A DNA stretch of 64,000 bases. Origin: Laspinema olomoucense D3b (GTDB taxonomy: Bacteria; Cyanobacteriota; Cyanobacteriia; Cyanobacteriales; Laspinemataceae). The position numbers and the translations under genes are program-made. The stretch is taken from contig NZ_JAMXFA010000013.1 in NCBI RefSeq assembly GCF_025370785.1, forward strand, positions 62,001 to 126,000, written 5' to 3'. Positions 56,981-64,000 of the stretch are shown in pieces; the first letter of the stretch is position 1; every line of letters starts with the position of its first letter. Under the pieces are notes generated by a model. It ran no database searches. It saw only the letters and a list, made by a program, of their open reading frames with translations, and was not told where the DNA came from.

Positions 56981-59227
56981 ATGGTTCAAGGTGTTTTACC
57001 GGGTCTGGCACTTGCACCCCCTGAAACCGAGTATTTTAATGCGGAACTCTATCTGCTTGCCAATCCCGACTTGATCGGACTCAATCCCGAGCAATTGCAG
57101 ACTCACTTTACCGAACGAGGGGTGGCAGAGGGACGTCGCATTATCGTTCCCTTTGATCCCAACTTTTATCGAATCGCGAACCCGGATCTGGGGGGTTTAA
57201 ATAATCGCGAACTATTCGATCACTTTATTAATGTAGGGCTCGACCAGGGACGGCGATTTTCTCCGATTTTCGACCTGGATTTTTATCGCAAAAATCTCGA
57301 ACAGCTCGATCCAGAGATTATTACCCAGCTCACTCCTGTTGTAGAACAACCCGTTTCGCCGTTCATTCAGCTAGACCCGAATCGTCCTCAACCCCCTTCC
57401 CTGAATGAAAACCTGTTCAATCTCTTTCTGGAGACTCAGCTAGAAGTCGAGACTGATTTAGATGTGGAGGGTCTTGGGGTTCCCGTCGAAGAGCTTCAGA
57501 ATGTCAGTTTCTCCCCATTTTTCGACCCGATTTTATATCTGAATCAAAATCCCACCTTAGCCGAAGCCTTTGGACCCAATAATCGCCAAAAGGCGATCGC
57601 TCATTTTGCTCTCTACGGCATTAACGAAAATCGCCGGTCTTCTTTGATTTTTGACCCCAAATTTTACCGCGAAAATAATCCAGACCTCGTAGCAGCAGGA
57701 TTAACAACTAGCGAGCAATTACTCATCCACTATCAACTCAGCGGGATACAAGAAGGACGTCGCCCTTCTTTAAACTTCAATCCTTCATTCTATTTAGCCA
57801 ATAACCTGGATCTACAGGCTAGAGGGTTAACCCTACCTCAACTGGTTGAGCAATATCTCTTGGAAGGACTCGAAGAGGGCCGGCGATCCTCGGAGTATTT
57901 TGATCCGATCACAATTAATTCCTTGCTCATTCCCCAAGCCCCTCCTCCTGCAACACCTCCCGCGACCGATGCACCTCCTCCGGCTTCCTCAGTGACCTTA
58001 CTTGAGGAGAATTTTGTCAAGTGGAACGTTCCCGTGGGCGGGGTCCTCAGTTACAGTTTCGTAGAAACCGCCAGTGCACTGAGCTATTCCGGTCCTGAAA
58101 GCGGCGTGGGGGAGGTCAACGAAGGGATTAAAAATAATGTTCGCCAAATTATGGAGGAGTATGATGAAGTCCTGCCTTTTAGCTTAGTCGAAGTTCCCGA
58201 TCGCCCCTCGAATAATGGTCAGATCCGGATCTTATTTGCCAACAATCCGGCTTACGCTTATAGCAATGCTCCTGGACTGGAAACTGGGGGAGATATTGTA
58301 CTCAGTCGGAATTATGAAATCGATCCCCAGTTGTCGTTTTCTCAAAGTCGAAGTAATTTTGGCTATCAACGATTGGTTCATGAAATTGGCCATGCTTTAG
58401 GGTTAAGGCAACCTAATAACTATGCCGGGTTTGCCTTCGCAGAACGGCCCACGTTCCCAGCCCAGGGTCCCCGCTTATCCTTTGTCCAGGATAATAATAG
58501 CAACACGGCGATGAGCTTCAATATTGCTGGGGTCGGAGCCAGTACGCCCATGCCTTATGATATTCGGGCACTCCAGTTCCTGTATGGATTTAGTGACGGG
58601 AATAGCGGGAATGATTTATATCAGTTTGATGGTAATAATTTTATTGGCGTCAAGCAAACGATTTGGGATGCCGGGGGAATCGATACCTTGGATTTTTCTG
58701 TGTTACCGGCGATCGGCAGCTACTTTTTTGATATGAACGAAGGGGGGGTCAGTACCAACCAGAGCGCCCTGAATGCCTCCACTTACCTGGCGATTAATGA
58801 TCCAACCCAGTTCCCTTACAGTGCCAGCAGCTATGGGACCTATATTTCCTATGGGACAACTCTTGAAAACCTCCAGGGAAGTCCGGTTAACGATCTGATT
58901 TTGGGGAACACTGCGGCCAATGGGATCAATGGCGGGGGTGGGGATGACATTCTCATCGGGGGTTTGGGTCCCGATACATTGGCAGGGGGTCCCGGTCGAG
59001 ATAGGTTTGTTTACGCACCGGGAGATGGCACGGATCGGATTACGGATTTTAATGCGGCAGAGGATTTTATTGCGTTAGCGCCTCCTCTATCCTTTGAGGG
59101 AATCTCGGTTCAAGCTTCGGGTGCCGATACATTGCTCCGGGTAATAGGAACTGGCGAAGTATTGGCCCTGTTGGGGGGGGTGAACCCTAATACCCTGAGT
59201 CCCGCTAATTTTGTGGCCTATGGTTAA
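56981..59227 (+). CDS. Serralysin-like (M10) protein with N-terminal repeats and RTX tail
   Basis: 748 residues, no signal peptide. Residues ~14-300 contain about six 41-residue repeats with consensus FDPxFYxxxNPDL then HFxxxGxxEGRR. Then a Pro-rich linker. The metalloprotease-like domain has HEIGHALGLRQ (H467, E468, H471, but Q477 where the third His should be) and a Met-turn AMSFN (M511). The C-terminus has RTX glycine-rich repeats (NGINGGGGDDILIGG), implying calcium binding and type I secretion. Confidence 0.88.
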   Translation: MVQGVLPGLALAPPETEYFNAELYLLANPDLIGLNPEQLQTHFTERGVAEGRRIIVPFDPNFYRIANPDLGGLNNRELFDHFINVGLDQGRRFSPIFDLDFYRKNLEQLDPEIITQLTPVVEQPVSPFIQLDPNRPQPPSLNENLFNLFLETQLEVETDLDVEGLGVPVEELQNVSFSPFFDPILYLNQNPTLAEAFGPNNRQKAIAHFALYGINENRRSSLIFDPKFYRENNPDLVAAGLTTSEQLLIHYQLSGIQEGRRPSLNFNPSFYLANNLDLQARGLTLPQLVEQYLLEGLEEGRRSSEYFDPITINSLLIPQAPPPATPPATDAPPPASSVTLLEENFVKWNVPVGGVLSYSFVETASALSYSGPESGVGEVNEGIKNNVRQIMEEYDEVLPFSLVEVPDRPSNNGQIRILFANNPAYAYSNAPGLETGGDIVLSRNYEIDPQLSFSQSRSNFGYQRLVHEIGHALGLRQPNNYAGFAFAERPTFPAQGPRLSFVQDNNSNTAMSFNIAGVGASTPMPYDIRALQFLYGFSDGNSGNDLYQFDGNNFIGVKQTIWDAGGIDTLDFSVLPAIGSYFFDMNEGGVSTNQSALNASTYLAINDPTQFPYSASSYGTYISYGTTLENLQGSPVNDLILGNTAANGINGGGGDDILIGGLGPDTLAGGPGRDRFVYAPGDGTDRITDFNAAEDFIALAPPLSFEGISVQASGADTLLRVIGTGEVLALLGGVNPNTLSPANFVAYG

Positions 59228-59312
59228 TCTGGTTTTCCATTCCTTGAGGTACTGGGATCTCTCGGGCAATCAGGGACTGAAAGGGTCGGATTGGGGTGGA
59301 AGGGCTAGATCC

Positions 59313-59342
59313 CCGGCAGAACGGTTCTGCCGGTGTTTTGTT
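59313..59342 (+). terminator. Terminator-like hairpin after the serralysin-like gene
   Basis: CCGGCAGAAC (59313-59322) and GTTCTGCCGG (59324-59333) form a perfect stem followed by TGTTTTGTT. It lies 86 bases after the stop codon. Confidence 0.7.
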
Positions 59343-59778
59343 AGGAAGGGGCCATTGGTAGAGCCGGGGTACAGTTTTAGATGACTGCGAGAAGAAACTG
59401 GGTTTCTGGAGTTTTCTTTGTTGCGGATTGCTATAGATTTTTTCAAGGCCCCAGGTTTCTCTTTCCTATACTGTACCCCTGGACTGGGTGGATCGGGGAA
59501 TTTTTGGCGGCGACAGTAAGAGTTGCTAAAGTGCAAGATTGTTCGTCAGAATTGAGCCAAGGGAGGACAATTAGGGTGTGCTCTGGGGGATCAGGTGTTA
59601 AAGCACTCCGACAATCCGTTGGGAGGCGATCGCTTTAACGCTGATTTTGCTCGTTGCAGCCAAAGGCCCAGGCTTTCTAGGAATGCGCCGATTCTATCGC
59701 TTTAGTTGGCACGGCGATCGGCGATGCGGTGCCAGCGATTTCAACTTCATCTTAATTTTGTTTTTTGTTTTAATCACG
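59343..59778. other. Leader region before the S1-like gene
   Basis: 436 bases. Contains AGAAAC-TGG-GTTTCT (59393-59407), a small inverted repeat of a type common in cyanobacterial spacers. A possible 45-codon in-frame upstream extension (59647-59778) of the S1 gene is present but lacks S1 character. Otherwise nothing recognised. Confidence 0.5.
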
Positions 59779-60681
59779 ATGAATTCTAACTCATCCCGTT
59801 CTCAAAAGGCCCAACCGTCTTTTTCTGCTGAGGATTTTGCTAAAGCCCTCGAACAACAAGATTATGACTTTCGTAAAGGTCAGAAAGTCCGTGGTAAAGC
59901 CTTTGAATATGTTTCTGAAGGGGCCTATATTGATATTGGGGGTAAATCGGCAGCCTTCCTCCCCCTGGCGGAAGCTTCTGTAAAGCCGGTCAGCAATCTG
60001 GCGGAAATTGTACCGATTGACGAGGAACGGGACTTTTTAATTGTCAGCGAACCGAATGACGAAGGTCAAGTCAAGGTGTCGATTCGCCAGATGGAATTGA
60101 GGAAAGTCTGGGAGCGTTTAGCGCAGGTACAAGAGAATAATGAATCGCTGCCAGTGCGGGTCATTGGCGTGAATAAGGGTGGCGTCACGGTTAATGTGGA
60201 AGGGTTGCGCGGTTTTATTCCGCGATCGCACCTAAGCGAGCGGGGGAATTTGGAGCAGCTCATTGGACAGAATCTGAGTGCTACGATTTTGGAGGCCGAT
60301 CGCGATCGGAATAAGTTGGTGCTATCTCAACGCCTACAAGCTCGCGCCAAGCGCATGGGCCAACTCGTAGTGGGTCAACTGGTTGAAGGTGAAGTAGTGG
60401 GACTCAAGCCATTTGGAGTCTTTGTAGACCTCAATGGAGTGACGGGCTTGCTCCATATCAATCAGATTAGCCAAAAGTATGTGGCATCTCTCCATACGGT
60501 GTTTCAAGTTGGACAACCGATTAAAGTGGTGATTGCTGAGTTGGATGAGTGGAAAGGGCGGATTTCTCTGACGACGAAGGTGTTAGAGAATTATCCAGGA
60601 GAGATTCTGGAGAAAATGGATGAGGTGATGGCAACGGCGGAGGAACGGCGATCGCAAGGGAGTCAATCCGAGTCGCAGTAG
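59779..60681 (+). CDS. S1-domain RNA-binding protein (Rps1b-like)
   Basis: 300 residues from MNSNSSRSQKAQPSFSAEDF. Three S1 domains (about 35-105, 120-190, 205-275), the third with LVEGEVVGLKPFGVFVDLNG. The in-frame upstream 44 codons are excluded because they are not S1-like and are hydrophobic. Cyanobacteria carry short S1 paralogs (Rps1a, Rps1b); this has fewer domains than the full ribosomal S1. May help translation initiation. Confidence 0.9.
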   Translation: MNSNSSRSQKAQPSFSAEDFAKALEQQDYDFRKGQKVRGKAFEYVSEGAYIDIGGKSAAFLPLAEASVKPVSNLAEIVPIDEERDFLIVSEPNDEGQVKVSIRQMELRKVWERLAQVQENNESLPVRVIGVNKGGVTVNVEGLRGFIPRSHLSERGNLEQLIGQNLSATILEADRDRNKLVLSQRLQARAKRMGQLVVGQLVEGEVVGLKPFGVFVDLNGVTGLLHINQISQKYVASLHTVFQVGQPIKVVIAELDEWKGRISLTTKVLENYPGEILEKMDEVMATAEERRSQGSQSESQ

Positions 60682-61261
60682 GAATTCTCTACCTAAGGGG
60701 GAACTGGGGGAGAATTAAGATGAGGATGAAGCGGCGCTCCAACGTTTAATCTCCGTATTTCCCCCATGTCCTGATTGATTTTTTTAGGAAACAGGGGCAG
60801 GGAATGGCTCAAGGGTCAAAATTCTGCCCTATTCCCAATACAGATAAAGATTAGGATTCAAATTCCCATGACGTCCCTAGACCCTCTGTAAGGGTTAGGA
60901 ATCCAATCCCGCCTTAGGTTAAGGAGATTCTGCTTCGCCAACGCTTCACGGATAGCTTCAACCGATGAATTTCTCGTGGGATTTTATTTTCGGGGAAGTA
61001 AATTCTACACTGAGAATTACTGGGTAATTCCACGTAATTAACGGGATAATTTTAAAGAGTTATTAAAGCTGTGATCGCGATCAGGGAAGTATTATAGATT
61101 TCATGGCTTAATAGAGAAAAGGAAAGAAAAAAGAGCGAGATTACTTGCCTGCCACTCCCCCAAGGCCAGTCGCAAGCCATCATTCAAAAAAATACTTCAG
61201 GACCCAACGGGTTAAAACATCACCGCTAGAGCATAATTAAGAACAACTGAGGGCCAAAACA
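60682..61261. other. Intergenic region
   Basis: 580 bases with no gene found. Includes AT-rich promoter-like sequence upstream of the PEP-CTERM gene (61020-61150), and around 60930-60961 a GCTTCGCCAACGCTTCACGG word common in cyanobacterial spacers. Confidence 0.5.
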
Positions 61262-61987
61262 ATGAACTTCCCACAAAACATTCTCTGTGTAGCAACAGCA
61301 ACCACGCTTCTGGGCCTAGCCTCTGTAGCACCTGCCGACGCTTTTACATTTGGAAACAGCGGCATCCTGTTCGATACCGATACAACAGTCAACTTTGAGT
61401 TTCTACAATCCCACGGGTGGTGGTTCGGCGATTTTGGGGTTAAAGATCTATCTACGGGACTAGAAACGCTTCTGATTTCTGAAACTCGGAATGTGGATCC
61501 CGGGAGCGGTCGCCTAAATGATAACCTGGGGACTCTAGGCACTACAAAGGCTGTCTTACCCGAGGATGCTTTTACCAGTTTCACCTTTAATCAGGGCAAA
61601 GACTATAGCTTTTTTCTAAAAAGCTACGATAAAACTACTCAGGGGACTCGTGGAGCTCACACAAGGACGGTCTATTCGACTAGCCTGCTAAATCCTCAGC
61701 TATGGAACACCCCGATAACCCTTACTAACAATAACTATGATGAGAGTCTGAATGAGAGAACGGTCAATGGTCGCGATCGCGTCTTGTTTGAGGGGAATTT
61801 GTTATCCGGTCTGACGTTATTTTTTGAGGATAACGGGATCGGCGGAAATAATGACTACGATGACTTTATCGTCTCCGCCCGAGTGGTGAACGTATCCGTA
61901 CCGGAACCGACGACCGTGATAGGTTTAGGAATCGTATCAGCCGCAATGGCCTTGTCTCGGCGTCGTAAATCTAGTCGCGGGTGTTAG
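61262..61987 (+). CDS. PEP-CTERM-type exported protein with DUF4114-like end
   Basis: 241 residues. N-terminal signal peptide with AVAPADA-like cleavage region (SVAPADAFTF). The C-terminus is VPEPTTVIGLGIVSAAMALS followed by RRRKSSR, a PEP-CTERM sorting signal processed by exosortase. Before it, FFEDNGIGGNNDYDDFIVSA resembles the DUF4114 block. Probably an exported surface or matrix protein. No exosortase gene is in the window. Confidence 0.88.
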   Translation: MNFPQNILCVATATTLLGLASVAPADAFTFGNSGILFDTDTTVNFEFLQSHGWWFGDFGVKDLSTGLETLLISETRNVDPGSGRLNDNLGTLGTTKAVLPEDAFTSFTFNQGKDYSFFLKSYDKTTQGTRGAHTRTVYSTSLLNPQLWNTPITLTNNNYDESLNERTVNGRDRVLFEGNLLSGLTLFFEDNGIGGNNDYDDFIVSARVVNVSVPEPTTVIGLGIVSAAMALSRRRKSSRGC

Positions 61988-62036
61988 GTAACAGTCTGGA
62001 TGATATAACGGGTTGATCAATGGCCTTTACCATAGC

Positions 62037-62095
62037 ACCAGAAAGCTAATAAATGCTGTCTCCTAGTTGTGAGCGGCATTTATTAGCTTTCTGGT
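62037..62095. terminator. Long convergent hairpin
   Basis: Perfect 20-bp inverted repeat ACCAGAAAGC...AAATGC (62037-62056) with GCATTT...TTCTGGT (62076-62095), loop 19 bases. It lies between the convergent PEP-CTERM and polysaccharide-kinase genes and could end both transcripts. Confidence 0.7.
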
Positions 62096-62097
62096 AT

Positions 62098-64000
62098 TTA
62101 AGAAGAGGCGCGTTTAAAATTATTAGCAACCACACCCAGAACGGGAGCGCCAGAAATTTTTAATTCTTCCAGAGCTTTGGAGATCGAAGAGCGATCAGTC
62201 TTAGCCAGTCCCACCACCAAGATTAAACCATCAGTTTGATCAGCAAGGATACTGCCATCTGCCAGCCCCACAATGGGTGGGGTATCGTAGATAACCAAGT
62301 CAAAAAAGTCTTGAAATTGCTCCATGAGCGCGTGCATTTTTTTAGAAGAGAGGAGCTTAATGGGGTCATCCGGCACTGACCCAGAGGTCAACACAAACAG
62401 ATTGTTCTCTCCTGGGGGTCGCTGAATCAGATCATTGAGACTGATATCAGTGGAAATCGCATCTGTGAGTCCCTGAAAATTCGGGAGCTCTAGTCGGGTA
62501 TGGAGGTCAGGAGAGCGAAGATCGGCATCCACTAGTAACACTCGTTGACCGATCGCTGCTGCTGCTTCCGCCAGATGTAAGGCAACAGTAGACTTCCCAT
62601 CTCCTGCTTCTGCCGAACCTATCACCAAGGAATGGATAGGGGAGTTAGAACTTAGCAAACGGACATTCGTGTGTAGAGAGCGGAAACCTTCCACAAACGG
62701 TGAGCTGTTGTAACGGCCCGTAGCAGATAAGACAGTTCCAGTTCCTAACCGATTCCCTGAGCTGTGGCGCGCCAAACTGACAAAAGCCGGTTCAGGAGAG
62801 AGTTTTTTGACGGGTTTAGCAAGCTTCTTGAGTTCTTTGGCGAAAGGAATCACACCCACCACAGGCAATTTTGTAGCCAAACGGATTTCCTTGGGGACAT
62901 GGAAAACCGTATGCAACACCTCCACCAGAAAACCAACCCCTACTGCCAGCAGGATGCTTAAAATAACCGTTACTGCTAACTCGCGGCGTGTTTGAGGAAC
63001 AGTAATTGAGATGGGATTACCTCTTGCATCCCGAGGAACTACCGGGGGATCTATCAGTTCCCAAGGGACGTCATTGCGAGCCGCATCCACACGCAAAGCT
63101 TCTCGTCTAGCTAAAAACTCCTGAAGGGTATTTGTCGATACGTCAAGTTCCCGGTTTAGATCGGTATATTGGCGCGAAACTACTGGCAATTCTTTTAGGG
63201 CTTGAGTTAAAATTTCTTCAGCTTCAGCGAGGCTTTGCTCTCGAGCCTCAATTTCTTCGATTTCGCTACCCACCTGCTGTACAACTGATTCAGCTGCTAG
63301 GCGAGATTGAAGGTATAAGTTGTCGAGTTTTTCCCGCAACATCAAGATCGGTTCGCTGTCATCAAAAAACATAGCTGACTGGATGGCAAGCTCTCCTTCA
63401 AGCCTTTGAATCTGACCGATTAAATTTTCATAAGCCTTGGCCTCTCGCGAGAGGATGGTTACGGGATGTTTTTCGAGCAACTGCTTTTGCAGGTTCTTGT
63501 ACAGTGTTCGCTGTTGTTGTAGCTGTGCAGTCAGGTCTAATCGCTGTCTTTGAATAATTAAACGGTGTTCGGAAAGATATCTATCAGCTAGATTTGGATC
63601 CATCAAGTTGTAGTTTTGGCGCAGGCGTTGCAAATCGCCTTGGAGAGTGTCAACTTTCTCCTGGAGTGCGGGGAGTTGCGCCTCAATAAACTGAATACCC
63701 TGCCGCAAACTAGCTAGGCGCTCTTCAACACTGTATTCTAAATAAGTCTCTACTAACTGATTTAATACCGCTTCCACTCTTGTAGGATTTTCATCTTGGT
63801 AACTCACGACTAAAATTTTTGTACCTTGCTCTTGGTTACCTTTTCCTACGGTGATTCGAGTCATTTCAATGTTCCTAACCACCGATCCATATTGGAGCTT
63901 AGGATACTCGGTTTGAAGCTTTGAGATCGCTGGCAACATCAGTTTTGGACTTTTTAGGACACGAATCAAAGTTTGGTAGTCTACCAAGCTAGTTTCTTCA
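62098..64000 (-). CDS. Polysaccharide biosynthesis tyrosine autokinase (Wzc-type), 5' end missing
   Basis: Frame open to the right edge, so the first part of the gene is outside. The TTG at 63987 is an internal codon, not a start: the frame continues upstream with EETSL. Visible: Wzz-like periplasmic coiled region, a second membrane helix (LAVTVILSILLAVGVGFLVE), and a cytoplasmic ATPase with Walker A AEAGDGKSTVAL, Walker A' VLLVDADLRSPDLH and Walker B VIYDTPPIVGLAD. The usual C-terminal Tyr cluster is absent; it ends VVANNFKRASS. Controls chain length of exported polysaccharide. Confidence 0.92.
   Translation of the reverse strand, partial: EETSLVDYQTLIRVLKSPKLMLPAISKLQTEYPKLQYGSVVRNIEMTRITVGKGNQEQGTKILVVSYQDENPTRVEAVLNQLVETYLEYSVEERLASLRQGIQFIEAQLPALQEKVDTLQGDLQRLRQNYNLMDPNLADRYLSEHRLIIQRQRLDLTAQLQQQRTLYKNLQKQLLEKHPVTILSREAKAYENLIGQIQRLEGELAIQSAMFFDDSEPILMLREKLDNLYLQSRLAAESVVQQVGSEIEEIEAREQSLAEAEEILTQALKELPVVSRQYTDLNRELDVSTNTLQEFLARREALRVDAARNDVPWELIDPPVVPRDARGNPISITVPQTRRELAVTVILSILLAVGVGFLVEVLHTVFHVPKEIRLATKLPVVGVIPFAKELKKLAKPVKKLSPEPAFVSLARHSSGNRLGTGTVLSATGRYNSSPFVEGFRSLHTNVRLLSSNSPIHSLVIGSAEAGDGKSTVALHLAEAAAAIGQRVLLVDADLRSPDLHTRLELPNFQGLTDAISTDISLNDLIQRPPGENNLFVLTSGSVPDDPIKLLSSKKMHALMEQFQDFFDLVIYDTPPIVGLADGSILADQTDGLILVVGLAKTDRSSISKALEELKISGAPVLGVVANNFKRASS

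Noticed and set aside
62098-63987. Taking the TTG at 63987 as the start of the Wzc-type gene
   Set aside because: The frame stays open to the window edge and the visible protein lacks the N-terminal membrane helix of the family, so the gene is simply cut.

Overview
The window is cyanobacterial chromosome. The evidence is ndhN (a cyanobacterial/plastid NDH-1 subunit), the clock-input protein LdpA, a Ycf45-type ATPase, the cyanobacterial ribosomal gene order, an Rps1b-like S1 protein, a PEP-CTERM protein, a cyanobacteriochrome-like GAF protein, and very frequent HIP1 octamers (GCGATCGC). Long heptamer repeats, MITE-like elements and a multi-PAS kinase suggest a filamentous, Oscillatoriales-type genome. 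That last placement is inference.

Region 1 (1-17757, all on the minus strand) is one large translation cluster, read from right to left: rplC-rplD-rplW-rplB-rpsS-rplV-rpsC-rplP-rpmC-rpsQ-rplN-rplX-rplE-rpsH-rplF-rplR-rpsE-rplO-secY-adk-infA-rpmJ-rpsM-rpsK-rpoA-rplQ-truA-rplM-rpsI-rpmE-prfA (prfA runs off the left edge). As is usual in cyanobacteria, rpsJ, rpsN and rpmD are absent. Heptamer repeat arrays sit between genes inside this cluster.

Region 2 (18.6-29.3 kb, mostly plus strand) holds ndhN, three tandem paralogous von Willebrand A proteins, a coiled-coil protein, ldpA, a Ycf45/R3H ATPase, a small membrane protein (minus) and a 1054-residue sensor kinase with four PAS domains and one GAF domain.

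Region 3 (29.3-39.0 kb, minus strand) has small orphan genes, a B12-binding-type radical SAM protein, a SemiSWEET and a polar amino-acid ABC transporter. The transporter cluster is interrupted by a glutathionyl-hydroquinone-reductase-type enzyme and by a single-GAF protein carrying a cyanobacteriochrome Cys-His motif. Two MITE-like elements in opposite orientation bracket the segment containing one permease and the reductase.

Region 4 (39.0-42.0 kb) is the most island-like part: about 1.1 kb without a gene, then an AT-rich three-gene cassette (TIGR04255-type protein, a small acidic protein and a QCCD-motif protein) that ends 3 bases from the 3' end of a tRNA-Ala(CGC) gene. It is the best candidate for an undescribed system.

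Region 5 (42-64 kb) is mixed: a HAD hydrolase, a methyltransferase, an outer-membrane barrel-like protein, a CapA-type protein, an aldose-epimerase-like protein, tRNA-Lys, class II aldolase, a HEAT-like protein, an SGNH-like membrane protein lying between two copies of the 5' end of a peroxiredoxin gene, a GntR regulator, a dienelactone hydrolase, a serralysin-like repeat protein with a changed zinc motif, an S1 protein, a PEP-CTERM protein and a Wzc-type polysaccharide kinase cut by the right edge.
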